Part shown: piece by piece, positions 1 through 11,800 of the stretch | Position numbering within the stretch: the first letter of the stretch is position 1 | Layout: every line of letters starts with the position of its first letter | Assembly: GCF_021018895.1 (NCBI RefSeq) | Contig: NC_079365.1 | Span: forward strand, 15,141,501 to 15,205,500 | Direction of reading: 5' to 3' | Length of the DNA stretch: 64,000 nt | Source: Seriola aureovittata | Lineage: Eukaryota > Chordata > Actinopteri > Carangiformes > Carangidae | The notes under the pieces: model-generated | Seen by the model: the letters and a program-made list of their open reading frames with translations, nothing else | What the model was told of the DNA's origin: nothing | Databases searched by the model: none | Made by a program: the position numbers and the translations under genes

Positions 1-21
1 TTATAATGTTGATCTTGGTAG

Positions 22-96
22 TACGGCCGCCTTTTCTTGGAGTCTTTCCTGAAGTTGGGGATGCCGCTCCTGGACTACAGTTTCAAAAGGCACAAG
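22..96 (+). CDS. fancd2: FANCD2 exon (fifth from last)
   Basis: 25 codons starting TAC directly after the acceptor AG at 20-21 and ending AAG before GT at 97-98. It encodes [11 protein letters not shown]...DYSFKRHK. The overlapping longer open frame from base 6 is out of phase with the gene and ignores this acceptor. Confidence 0.92.
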
Positions 97-1697
97 GTAC
101 ACATGACATCTTCTCCATAACAGCCATTAAATGTCACTATGAATTATGTAAAAGAATGGCCCTGGTAAACCACAAAGTGCTCTTAAATAGTTAATGGACC
201 TTAATATTATTACTTCTGGAACCAACTTACAACCATAGTACACTTTACTCAAGTGAATTTGCCTTTTTACCGATTTAATGTAAGCAGAAGCCAATGAACA
301 GTCCACTCATGACGATCTGTAATGCTGATCTAATCAAAATTGTTTACTAATGTGTGTGATGCACTGTGTTCAAGGAGGATGTCCAGAGCCTACTGAAGAC
401 CTTCCAGCTCAGCACCAGGCAGCTCCATCACATGTGTGGACATTCTAAGGTAGGTACAGATCACAGGTTCAAACTCATTCCTGTCTGTTTTTTTAGTTGG
501 AGACATCCGTCTGCATGCACTGGTGCCAAAATCAGGCAATCAGAGAGTGCAGATACTCCTGTTTAAAAGACAGGCAGAGAAAGTGTGGACAGTACATACT
601 ATATATGAAACCTCAGGTGCTCATTAACTAAGCCTTGGTTGGGTGCTCAGATTCAGCAGGATACAAGCCTGACCAACCACGTGCCAGCGTTGAAGAAGAG
701 CCTCGAGCTGTTTTTGTACAGAGTGAAGGCAATGCTGATGCTCAACAACTGTCAGGAGGCGTTTTGGATGGGCAACCTGAAGAACCGCAACTTGAAGGTA
801 TAAAATTATTGGACTTGTGTTTGTGTGTGTCTGTGCATTTTGAATCCTGGATTTAGATGGATTATATGTCTGCTGCAGGGTGAAGAGATTCTTTCTCAGA
901 GGTCAAGTGATGATGAAGAGGAGGAAGAGCAACATTCACTGCTGCCTCAGGAACAATCAGAGGATGAGGTACCTGCCATTATGAGATTTTTTAATTATAT
1001 TCGAAGTGTATTTATCACAAAGATTGTGCAATTGATATTGGTTTAGATATTGTTATGGAAAATAGATGGGGTTGATTCAGTAAAATTTTTAGACAATGTG
1101 GCCTTTAGTTTATCACGGTCAGGGCTGATTTAACCAAGAATTAGTTGACAAAACCAGAAAATGAGATAAAAACTACCGAGCCCAGTAGGTATTGGATAAA
1201 AGAGGCAAGTAGAATAATGTTTGAGAATGTGGTTGATGGCTGAAAGGGTTTTATGAAAATTTTATTCAACGGATAAGCAGCACACAGCAGTAACACAGTC
1301 AATTATATAAGACAACCAAGCCAGCCAGTCTCCTTCTACTGCTGCAGAGTTCATTGCTTTGTAAAGGTTAAGCCATACATGTTAGTCAACAGGCAGTTGA
1401 AACTGTAGAGGACAGTGGGATGATGAGATAACTTAGCTCTCTAAAAAGCTAATAAGTGGCTGACACACTTAACAGGGAAACCATTTGATGTGGTGTCAGT
1501 CCCGGGACAACGTGTCCTGTAGTGTCTGAATTTCTGTTTTATGCAAGCAGGGTCATAATTTCAAATTTGCATGTTTGCCAAAATGTTTGTCATGTGCTTT
1601 CCTCCAGGCCCAGGAGAGTGACTCTGAGGAAAGTAAGAAGATTAACAGAGAGGAAGATGTGGATCCAGATGATATTACAGATGACTCTGATGACTGA
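22..1697 (+). CDS. fancd2: FANCD2, 3' end of the gene (last five coding exons, partial at 5')
   Basis: FANCD2 pairs with FANCI as the ID2 clamp that is monoubiquitinated by the Fanconi core complex and directs interstrand-crosslink repair in the nucleus. Five exons join in frame: 22-96, 375-449, 651-797, 879-968 and 1608-1697, giving the last 158 residues. Every junction is phase 0 with GT/AG borders. Recognition rests on the order of conserved family segments: [84 protein letters not shown]. These correspond closely to the C-terminal end of vertebrate FANCD2 as I remember it. The last 59 residues form a highly acidic tail (27 Asp/Glu), as in the human protein, which also ends in an Asp/Ser run. 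The ubiquitinated lysine lies far upstream, outside the window. The match is strong; the symbol is from memory of the family, not from a search. Confidence 0.95.
375..449 (+). CDS. fancd2: FANCD2 exon (fourth from last)
   Basis: 25 codons from GAG at 375 to AAG at 449, with donor GTAGGT at 450. The acceptor AG is at 373-374, and a near-ideal branch-point sequence (TACTAAT) lies about 25 bases upstream. This start joins KRHK to [12 protein letters not shown] without gap, which fixes the boundary; reading upstream of 375 would add intron residues. Confidence 0.92.
651..797 (+). CDS. fancd2: FANCD2 exon (third from last)
   Basis: 49 codons from ATT at 651 (acceptor CAG ends 650) to AAG at 797 (donor GTATAA at 798). 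It encodes [16 protein letters not shown] followed by the conserved [19 protein letters not shown] helix. The open frame that starts at 635 is in another phase and is a shadow. Confidence 0.94.
879..968 (+). CDS. fancd2: FANCD2 exon (second from last)
   Basis: 30 codons from GGT at 879 (acceptor TGCTGCAG) to GAG at 968 (donor GTACCT). It starts with the conserved GEEI and then becomes acidic, with a run of Asp and Glu codons at about 909-930. Confidence 0.92.
969..1607 (+). other. Last FANCD2 intron
   Basis: 639 bases between donor GTACCT and acceptor TTTCCTCCAG. I see no coding signal or recognisable repeat in it. Confidence 0.85.
1608..1697 (+). CDS. fancd2: FANCD2 terminal coding exon with stop
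   Basis: 29 codons from GCC at 1608 (acceptor CCTCCAG) to the TGA stop at 1695-1697. It encodes [11 protein letters not shown], then an acidic end finishing DDITDDSDD. Asp/Ser-rich termini are typical of FANCD2. Confidence 0.93.
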   Translation, partial: AQESDSEESKKINREEDVDPDDITDDSDD

Positions 1698-1985
1698 GTA
1701 ACACTTTATAAATAACGGAATAATAAACTGTTGGCTTTGATTTTAAACGGTTGCATTTAGGTCAAAATCCCATTTCTGGATTGCCTTTTGAAGTTTTGAA
1801 TGTCCATCTTATTTATTGTTTACTTTACATGAACACTTTCAGAATGCATTGAATACTGTTGCTCATTGGATAATGTGCAAGTACAGGGTTAATATTACCA
1901 CTATATAACCAAAAGTCTTGTATTTTTATGTATGTGGCAGTAATACATTGACAAAATAAAAGATGGATTGTTGAGAGCTAGTTTC
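1698..1985 (+). terminator. FANCD2 3' UTR with two poly(A) signals
   Basis: Two canonical AATAAA hexamers follow the stop: 1722-1727, only 25 bases downstream, and 1955-1960. The second is followed by a GT/T-rich stretch of the kind that binds the cleavage factors, so it is the better candidate for the main 3' end, with cleavage near 1975-1985. Use of the first would give a very short 3' UTR. The exact end is inferred. Confidence 0.7.
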
Positions 1986-2945
1986 AGTCTGATTTGTCAT
2001 TCTATGTTACCTATATTTCAAAGTAAATAATTATAAGTATTATGATATAAATAGTGTCAATTAGGGACTGTTTTTAGACATTAGTTAACAGTAAACATCT
2101 GCTTCGATACAGAAATAAAATGATTTATTTTTAAATCTAGAGGCCATTGTCTATACCATGTCTTATATGTGATAAACAGGGGAGGCTTGTCCTTTTCCCA
2201 TTAGGTTATGACAAAAAAAATAATCCAAATGTGTGATATAAAGTACTTGTACAAATATAGGAACGCTGGCTTTCAAAACAAGCAAAAATTAGTGAAGCCT
2301 GGGAAAAGAACGGCACCACACCCAGACTAAACACTGAGATCTTTGTTCCTGTCAAATCCCAAAAAGAGGGACACCACTGATTAGCGTAAGCTTTAAATGA
2401 AGGCGAACAGTCTCTATGATACTCTAAGGTCCTGGGGGATCATTGGAGAACATGTCAAAATAGGACTTGAAAGACTTGAAATTTTTTAAAACAGTAGAAT
2501 AAACATTGAACCTATAGATCCTTTACCTAACATTACTACATCTTGGGCACCCTGTAAAATCTCAATTTATGTGAAAGAAGTGATATTGAAGTAAAATGTT
2601 TGCATGACCTGAAAATGAAACAGACTTGTAACAAAGACCAAGAAGAACACCTTAGTCTTTTATTTATTGCTTTAGTCAAAGCATTAGTTTGCATAACACT
2701 GCTATAAAACATATACAAGCTTTTAAATGCATCCACCTCAGTTCTCTGTCGCAAAGCCCATGGGTTAAAGGATTGGAGCGATTATTGCACATGTATAAGA
2801 GGGTTTGTATTGATGATGCATTTGGGCATAAATGGCCTCATGATCCATTCCATGGTCAAATTGTGTCTTTTTTTGTCCTATTCAGTCTTTTCTAGAGTTA
2901 GAAGCTTTGAACTTTCCATTGCATTGCATTTTTTAATTTAGTTAT

Positions 2946-3000
2946 CTAACTTTTATTTAACAAGGAAAGCTCATTGAGAATAAAAATCTCTTTTTAGTAT
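2946..3000. repeat. Short fragment of a dispersed fish repeat
   Basis: The segment around TTTATTTAACAAGG, CTCATTGAGA and AAAATCTCTTTT resembles a short interspersed sequence I know from many fish genomes. Only about 50 bases remain. Class unknown; recognition is from memory. Confidence 0.4.
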
Positions 3001-4591
3001 CCTGTTTAATATTTCTGACGACAACAACACAGAGTTACAAAAAACACAAGGCAGGTAATACAAAATACATTGTATATCACAATAATGAACAAAACTCATT
3101 TTAACAACCTTTTTGGAATATATAATGGGAGTCATCCTTCCTCTATAACTGACTAAATCAAGTCTCAATCCCACATTCAGCCAACAAATCAAATTGTCAG
3201 CAGAAAGAAGTTTTCAGCTTGGGTGCTGAAGGAACAATCCACCATAAAACAGCATAACATGAACTATACCATCCTACTTGGACACTACAGTCAACATTTC
3301 CAAACCACTGTCTCCCTAAACTGGAAATCCAGGAAAAACATGGACTGATTATGTCATTAGATGCCACTTTGTGGAGGTGGTCTGTCGACATTGCACTAGT
3401 GACTGACTGTTTGGGCTCATAGTGTATTTGTTGTTGTCTCCCATGGTTAAAATTTAAAAATTGCCCGATAGCCCAGTAAAGGTCTACTGTTGATAATTTC
3501 CAATATTCTGTTTTAGGACATGTCTAAGGATGACCTCTTCACTTAAATCTGTGTCTCTGCTGTTCATCTTCAAAATGGACTTGTTCAAATTTGTTATTTA
3601 AAACTGGGCTTTAGAACAGGTTATAAAAAGTACAAAAATTCAATTTTAGGGTTTGTTTTCCTTGGAGGACACATGGTGCTCTCTGAGGGTAGACAAGGTC
3701 AAATGAATTTTACCCATGACCAATGTTGGAAAAGTTAAGAAAGCTCACACCTATCTCTGTCTTAAAAAAATACTGGGTTGTTAGTTGGGCAGTCTCTCTC
3801 AGATGCAAACGAAAATATCTCTCCTATTTTTAAAAACACAAATCGAAAGATTTTACTAAGCTGTTGATGTTATTATGATGCATAAATATAGTGAAATTTT
3901 ATCTTCTCATGTACATGTGCTGGTGTGTGGGTACAATCTGACTGCTAGTGATGTACACTTGAGCTGTTAACATCCTGTGATTAACAAAAAATTATATGGC
4001 ATCATTGATACCGTATTACTTTAAATGAGTCCAGAATGTTGTTTGGTATCCTTCACTAGCTATGGTGTTACAGTACTAAACCTGCATTAGTCAATATTTT
4101 TGATGTTAACACTGAATCAAATGGCAATGTAATGTGAAAGGGTTTCAGTCACAGAGAAGTAATACCCACAACAACATAGCTTTTTAGCCTATTTAGCTTG
4201 TTTTGGATTTTCATTTAATGTATGGTTAAATGTGAGCTACCTGCATCAATTCCTTGGGGGTTTGTGGTAGAGCAAAACAGAGCTAAAAGCTGCATGAGTA
4301 TTGGATTTGCCTTTATCAGATGTGATGTGTAGGTAGGCAATTGTTTGTAAAAAACTTCTTATACATTCTTAGTATTTAATTTTAAGAACTATATAATAGA
4401 TGTTTTCAGGGGTACAAAACAGATCCATTGAAAAGTTAAGCTCAACATGAATAAATAAATATTAATAAAAAAAAACCCTGAGCCCAGCCTAATTCAGATC
4501 GCTAGACGGGTCCTGGATCCTTGAGTAACTCCACTGTATATAAGCCAGTGGTGGCAGCAGTGTACCCATCAGCTTGTTTTGGTAGTGCTCT

Positions 4592-4603
4592 GTCCCCTGG
4601 TGG
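4592..4603 (-). promoter_or_regulatory. CTCF-like core motif
   Basis: The minus strand reads CCACCAGGGGAC, which fits the CTCF core consensus at 11 of 12 positions. It lies between the two genes, about 1 kb upstream of TEX264. A motif match only; occupancy is unknown. Confidence 0.35.
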
Positions 4604-4718
4604 CCAAATACTAATTGATGCAGCTTTAAATTTTGCAAGGCAGGTATTAAACTGAGAGCACATACCACTGAGCATAGAGTTTCAAGTAAAGAAAGTAAAT
4701 ATATCTTTATATATATAT

Positions 4719-4746
4719 AAATATACGGGAATAAATATACGGGAAT
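4719..4746. repeat. 14-bp perfect tandem duplication
   Basis: AAATATACGGGAAT occurs twice back to back (4719-4732 and 4733-4746) inside an AT-rich microsatellite-like tract. Confidence 0.9.
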
Positions 4747-4907
4747 ACATATATATATACATGCTTTTTTGCTTAAATCTGTCCTAATATTTTCTCAAAA
4801 ACAAGGTCTGGGCTTAAAAATATCCCTGTACACACTCAAATCCATTAGCGTCTCTTGAAATTTGTTTTCTATTTTGTCCTTAATGGATTTCCATAGTTTC
4901 ATGAACT

Positions 4908-4915
4908 TGACGTCA
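4908..4915. promoter_or_regulatory. Perfect cAMP-response element palindrome
   Basis: TGACGTCA, the full CRE/ATF palindrome, lies about 730 bases upstream of the TEX264 start codon. CREB/ATF factors bind this site. Placement in the TEX264 upstream region suggests, but does not prove, a role there. Confidence 0.4.
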
Positions 4916-5303
4916 GCAGGACTCTGTACTGTAGGTTGAACAAAACCCCTAAAGTTTGACTCTAGACCCTAAAAGCAGCACTGAAAACGCCCTGACAACG
5001 CTAACATCAGTTAGGTCAGTCTTTTATATGATTTACAGAGCACGGGAATCAGTGAAAAAACGGAAAATACTGATGAAAGACAAGTCACAGTATTTTTTTG
5101 TTACGGCGCCCAATCATCTTTTTTCACAGACCTCTGGGTTGAACCATGATAATGAGACGTAGGGGTATCTTTGCCATAAATGCGTCAACTATGCTCACCT
5201 GCTAAGGTTACATGAATCAATAGGAGTAATATTTATTCACTAAATGTAGTATATGTATATTTCATATTCTGACGTTGTGATTAATATATGCAAAGTAGTC
5301 GCT

Positions 5304-5310
5304 TATAAAA
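5304..5310 (+). promoter_or_regulatory. TATA-like box upstream of TEX264
   Basis: TATAAAA lies 330 bases before the TEX264 ATG. If used, transcription would start near 5335, giving a 5' UTR of about 300 bases with no intron. No CpG-dense island is evident. Weak evidence, since such strings are common in AT-rich DNA. Confidence 0.3.
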
Positions 5311-5639
5311 AACGATTCACACCTCCCTCCTCTGAAGACGAGAATGGTCTATCCAGGAAGCATGTTGCACTGTTTGGGAAAATACCATAAACAAACTGTC
5401 TATTCTGTCAACTTGAACGACTGTTTCCTCTTTCGCTTCTGGTTGTTGCGACTGTGAAAAAACAAAGAAAAAAAATTTCACGCTTTCTCTTGGATAGCCA
5501 CGTTTTGTATGTTGTCGTTTGAACCTTCAGGACCATAGAGTCGCTGTATGTAACCCGGAGGAGGACGTTTAGCTTTGACAGATTTCTTTTTTTTTTTTTG
5601 CATATTGCATTGGCTGCAGCTGCACCGCTTTGAGAAATC

Positions 5640-5897
5640 ATGTCTGATTTAATCCTGCTGATCCTGATAATCGTGTTCCTGGTGAGTTTGATTGTGACAG
5701 TGGTGGGGTTCCTGGTCTACTCGGGGCTCCTGTCAGACGTGGTTATAAAGACTGGGCCACCTCCTATCAGGAATGTTACCATTGCTTATAAGTTCAAAGA
5801 GGGATCTTACAAGGACTGCGGTGCAGCCTACACAGAGAGCTGCAGCATCGGGCCAAAGCTGAGCTCCATCGGTGTCTTCTATGATGACCCCAAACAG
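5640..5897 (+). CDS. tex264: TEX264 coding exon 1
   Basis: 86 codons from ATG at 5640 to CAG at 5897, donor GTAAGA. It encodes the N-terminal anchor (a Leu/Ile/Val-rich run, residues 4-28), then SGLLSDVV, the conserved PPIRNVTIAYKF and TESCSIGPKL. The ATG is the first of this frame next to the anchor, and the human protein also begins MSDL, so the start is secure. The frame stays open to 5972, but that extension is intron read-through. Confidence 0.95.
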
Positions 5898-8800
5898 GTA
5901 AGACCCCAGCACTCAGGACCTACGAGTCCTAACTACACAGCACTGAATCTGTATTTACACTTGACCTCATGACATAACCACAAAGCCCCCATGTACTTTG
6001 TTTCCTGATAAGACGTTAAAGTTAGTGAGATATGTTTTGTTTGACCTGGACAGAGTCTGAAAGGTCACTCAAACGCAGATATTGTGCGTTCAAAGCTTAT
6101 CATTAATACATGTAGGACTGCAGCTATCAGCCAGTCATTTTCTCTATTAATCATTTAGTTTTTCAAATGAAATATGCTCGTCAGAGTTTCCCAGAGTCCA
6201 AGGTGACATCTTTAAATGTCTTGTTTTGACTGACCAAGAGTCCCCAAAGATATTAAGTTTACTATCACAGATAACTAGAGTTGTAGTGATGAGTCAGTTG
6301 ACAAAAAGTAATCTGCAACTATTTTGATATTGATTATTTCAGTCATTCAGTCATTTCAATCAAAAGTGTCAAAAATTAGATGGTTACATGTTCAAAAATG
6401 TGAGACTGCTGTCTTTCTTGGCCTTACATTATCAAAAACTGAATATCTTTTGACTTAAGAACTGTTGGTCAGACAACAAGTTGACAACATTTGAAGACAT
6501 CACCTTGAAGACTGTGAAACTTGGATGGGCATTTTTTCACAGTTTTTAATGTTTTAAAGACTAAACAATGAAATGATTAGCTGTGTGATCTGCATATTAG
6601 AAGATAATGCAAATAATTGTCAGTTACAGCACTATGGATGTCCAAGAAAACCAGAAATGAATCACATTTAGGAAGCAGGAAGCAGTGAAATTTGGTATAT
6701 TTACATAACAGTAACTAATACAATTAATTGATCATCAAAATTGTTTCCAGTTAATTGTCTGTCCAGCTATCATCGACTATTTGTTTTACACTTTCAGTCA
6801 TCTAATGACTTTTTTATTGTATGTCTACTTTACTGGATGAAGGTCTTTGAGGTATGGAAGTGCAGTACAAGTCGATGTAATCCAGTGTAATTCAGCAGGT
6901 GTGGCTCAAGGGGTTAAATGTACGAGCTGCCTTTTGAAGGAACTGAGCCTGAATGATGAAACCAGTCAGCTGTTCAATGCCACGTTGCACTGTTGATATT
7001 TTTTCCCCTCTAATCTGTGGCTCCAGGGTGCTTCAGCATTTGTCTGCTTCTGACTCAAGCACGGAAACCAGACTCCAAAGCAGAAGGGCAAACACAGCCT
7101 CTTCTCATGTGTCTGAAGAGAGTTGACAGATGTATGAAAATGTACACTTTATGGTTTAGTCTAAATCCAGATGTGTTACGCACTGATTCTCCCTATGATG
7201 TTCTCATCCTAATCTGAAACCAAATTGCGTATGAATAGGTCATTACTCGGCTGAAATCTGTGGTTGTCTTCGTCTTTCATTTCACATACCGCCATTCATC
7301 ACGAGTTGTGTTTTTAGTCAACAAGAAATGTCTGCACAGCAGCTGCTTGTTCGACGGGAATGTTTATTGAGTTCCCAGCTGATACGGGAAGAGAACACAA
7401 ACATATGATGCACAGTATGGTAAAATTTCACAAGGGTGTAAAATGGTCTATTTATCATACCATGACGTAAGAACAAAACTAACTGTACATCTCTCTTGTT
7501 CTTTGATTAGCTTACATTGTGTCAATACTGTTGACATTTGAGTCCTAAGTTAATGCAGTTGGGAGAGTTACGCCATCTCACAAACAGTATGGCAAAATAG
7601 AGGCTTTTGGCACTTCAGCCAAAATGAGATCTCTGGATGTCTATCTATGAGTTGCAGAATTCAGACATGCCAAGTCATAATTTAGAAATCCTTTGTGGAA
7701 TAAAGAATGTGGCACACTGGCAGCTCTTTGCTTTCTGCTCACCTCTACCAGTTTCTCTGTAGCATGCTGTCCTTTTTTAAAGCAATGGCTTTCAGTGGAA
7801 ACCCTGACTGTGAGTCATACCAGTGGAAAATTGTGGCATGGGGCTCATTGAGGAGCTTTTAAAAACATTTCTGCTGGTGTCAGAGTTTGTGGAGCGTCTG
7901 GATCATAAAAAGTCATTACAGGACGCTCAGAAGTCTCTGAAACCACCAGGCCAAAGAGATCTTTATATAGACCTGATGACTCTGTACCAGGATCTGTGTC
8001 TATTTTGACATATTCTGAAGTTACATGGACCTCTAACTTCCTTGTGGAGATAAATGAGAAATTACACAAAAGGATTAAGCTAAAAAAAAATTAACTTTAT
8101 TGATTCAATGTTTAGAAGCCCAAATTGCAAATGCTCAATTCCTCCAGAAGTACAGTCAGAGAAGCTTTGCCCTCTGACGCAGAGCTGAAGAGCCCAATAA
8201 TTCTGAGCAATAAACATTTATACATGTCAACAACAAATTAAATCAAATGCTTTCGGTGATAATCGCATATAGTGAGCATTAAACTCTTGACTGGCCCTTT
8301 ATCACTGAAGCACACTGACTCATAGCTGTTTTCGGGTTTTCAGTGTTTGGTTTGTGACATGAGAATTTGTTGAACCTTTTTTAGTTTACTGAGTCCAGGA
8401 GTCTGATTACTCACCAGCAACCACAAAAGTAAACTCAAAATGTGAGAGATACCATATGGCTGAACTTTGAGTGAGTTTGTACTGTATAGTAATGCTTGTC
8501 TTCCTGTGTCTCAGCCCTGAATGCTAATAATGGAGTAATTAAAGAGTAAATGTTTAGGGGCACACCGTTCTACCTGAGAAGTTTTATGGAGTTTAGGAGG
8601 TTGACTTTTCTTACACTTTTCACACGATTTATAGTGGAGTTTGCACCTAGTTGTGTTTAGTGCTGACCTCATTATACAAGGTGGCCTCTGCATCCGGTGT
8701 AATCAGCAGCTAACTCTTTTCACTAAGCTGCCATGCTCTTAAGTCGTCTAAAGTGTTCACTAATGCATGTAATAATGGTAGAAACCGGTCAAATCACCAG

Positions 8801-11800
8801 CACAAGTCAAAGCTTTGTAGTGAGGATTTCTGTAAAGAACATTTTATATGTGAATTTCCATGTGGAGATGTATTTGTTTTTGTGCCTCCACACTCTTTCT
8901 AGCAGAGCTGAGGTTTCATGTAAATGATCTCACATGCTCGGAGGAGACCACAGCCTGGTTTGAAGTCATGGTGTTATAATGCTGGTGTAAATTTAAGTAG
9001 AGGAAGGTATACGGTTCTCCTGTTTCTAAACTGAATCAATGAAACAGGTGTAAGGCTTCATGTTAGTTGACCGCATGTGTATGTGATCGGAAAATATTGC
9101 TTGTTAATACAGTAAATATACTTTGTACTCTGCTGACCACTACCAACAGTGTACACTGTAAGCTGTATCTGTGAGCTGTACACTGATGACCACTAGATGA
9201 CAGTATTAGCACTGAAATTGAGTTTGTGTGGGAGGCAGGAGCCCTCAAAACCCCATTGATCTTTATACTTAATTCATTACCATGGAATAAGTAGTGTGAC
9301 TCAGCCTCGTATTATACTTGCAGTCAAGAATGAGTTTCATCACATTAAAGTAAAATTTGGATTTCAAACCTGCACAAGTGGCTGTGTGGTAATTGGTCAC
9401 TGTCATTCCTTTTTTACTCAAGAATATAGCTGCTTTTCAACAACACACCATTTGCATTTACCATGCATTCAAGTTGTACTATAGTCCCTGTTTGATAACT
9501 ACGACCAACTGATCAAAGGGCAAGCCTCTGTTATAGTAGCTGAATCTGTTGTATAGCTGGCAGGTCAGCCAGCTCTCTGGACAGATTTGATTTCAGTGGT
9601 CTGCACTGATAAAGACATGTGGATGACATCCTCACTTCACTCTGCTGAGGCATTTGAGGCAAACACTTCAATAGTCAGTTAGCAGTAAATCTAATTGCTC
9701 TTCTCGATGCCTCTTTCTTGTGTATGTCCATTCATGCATGCATGCGTGTGTTTGTATGTATGCTTATAATTGCCAGAACTTATTATCACAAAGGCCCTGA
9801 AGGAAAGGACAGTTTAGCAGTTTTACACAGAGGTGTCAGTTCAACTGGACAGTGACCCACAACATTGGAGATTACACTTGAAACTCACGTCACTCTCGTT
9901 CAAGGCAAGAGCTGCCTCAGGCTCAGCTGTAATGGGGATTTGACACAAGTATTGAACAAATCGCAGACTGGATAAAGTACAGCAGGCTGCCTGTCTGCAA
10001 AGAATCTCCAGAGCAGATGTATTAATAAGAGTGGGCAGCAGGGAATGCTCAAAGGCCAAAGTGTGTGTCATGAGGGATGGAACAATAAACTATTAGAGAG
10101 TAAGGAACTCGCAGATACATCTTTTCAGATGGAATTAATAGGTTTAACAAATTTATAGATGGACCATTTCTTCCATATAGCTGCTTGTATATTGGATATG
10201 ATGAAGTCTGTCCATACTCTGTGGAACTACACAGCAAGTGCAGCTGCCTCTGACACTGATGACGTGTTGTGTTTGTATTGAGGCTAAACTGGCGCTGCTG
10301 TTTGGTTCATCCTCTGATCTACTGATTTCCCACTTTGTTTTAGCTTCTGAAGCAAACCGACTCATGTCTGTCCATGACAAGCAGGTGAAAATGAAATGTC
10401 ATGTGTAGACGTATATGGGAGTGGCAGTGAGAGATGAGACGAGGTGTGCAACTGCCTTGGAAGAGAGGTATAAATTGGTAGGAGTCTGACTCACCTTGAG
10501 AGCCTCACAGTGCTCCAATTCATCAATCGGAATTTCAGATCAGATCGTCGAGCATCGCTGCACTCCCAGTCAAATTTATTAGAATTTTACTGCTGCTTGT
10601 CTGTCTGTCGACAGCAACAACATGAAAGGGAGGCTTCTGGCAAGGAGTTGCCGCTTTTAAAGGTGGATATAAAATGAGAAATAAATACGCTTATACTCTG
10701 AAGTCTGGTCCCACAGGTCTTCAAGTCAATATTATGCAAGATTGTGGACATGCTGCCTCTCCCTATAGTAAGGCACCCCATTAATGTTCATGGACATCCC
10801 TACAATGAGTGAGATACTGCAAAACAAGACAACAGCAATCCACGCAAAATCTATTGAAAAGAGAACTGCTTTTTTATCCTGAACACAACTGTTGAGTGTA
10901 TTTTAATCCATTTTCACAAACTGTGTAGTAAAAAAAAAAAGACTCTACAGGCTGACATGTTGCGATTAGTCAGTGAAACAAGGTGGTGAAGAATGTCTTT
11001 AAATCTTTTGCGCCATCAATCTCGTGACATGTATTGGCTTTTCAGCTCGTGTTATGATGCGCAGGATATTGGATTACACAGGCGAATATTTATCAGAGCA
11101 GCTTAGAGGCAGCGAGGAGGTGGAGAAAGAGAGCTGAACATTTGTCGAGAAGGAAGTAAGCCTGTACAGAGGAGGGAGGCATTCATTCATATCTCCTATT
11201 AGAGACGATTATCTCCCTGCTCTGTGATATCTGGCTGGAGTAGTGCCATACTGTGTCCAGCTGGCCAAGGAGTGGTGAACCAGCTCCACAACCGTGGTGA
11301 AGGAAAACTGTGTCCTGCCTCCAGCAGGCTGCTTATCCTCGCCGGTAATTATACATGCCAGAACTCCCAGGATGCCATGTGTAATTACCAGCTAAGTCTG
11401 AGCACAGCCTAAAGGGACAGAGCCGCACTTGGTGAAAGAAAGAGAGACAGAAAAAAAGATTTCCACTCAAGGGGCCATTGGGGCCCACGCCTCATGCAGT
11501 GGGTGTATAATCTGATTTGGACGCTTGAGGGCCCCTCTTCCAAAAGAGGACATATTTGCACTTTGTAGTTTGAATAAGTCTTAATTTTATTTTCACAGTC
11601 ATTACAAGCAATGACGTATTCAAGTGGTGGTGTACCCAAATTGAAAAATGACCCTCACTGTTCAGTCAGTTTGCTTTAACTGCATTTGTTTGGGTAAGCA
11701 CACTCTCCTCACTGCAATCCCTTCTCCATTAATTCACTTGCAAACAGTCCATCACAGCATACCTCTGGTCCCAGTGCTGTGCAGCCCTATTAGTTTCAAT

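Larger units (their letters stand above)
1986..5303. other. Intergenic region between FANCD2 and TEX264
   Basis: About 3.3 kb of AT-rich DNA without a supportable gene; open frames are short and lack splice context or family resemblance. It includes a short dispersed-repeat fragment near 2950-3000, a CTCF-like core at 4592-4603, a 14-bp tandem duplication at 4719-4746 and a perfect CRE at 4908-4915. The rest shows nothing I can name. Confidence 0.7.

Noticed and set aside
5898..5972. Continuation of the TEX264 exon 1 reading frame to a stop at 5972
   Set aside because: It runs past a strong GTAAGA donor, and the protein resumes in exact register in exon 2 at 19174.
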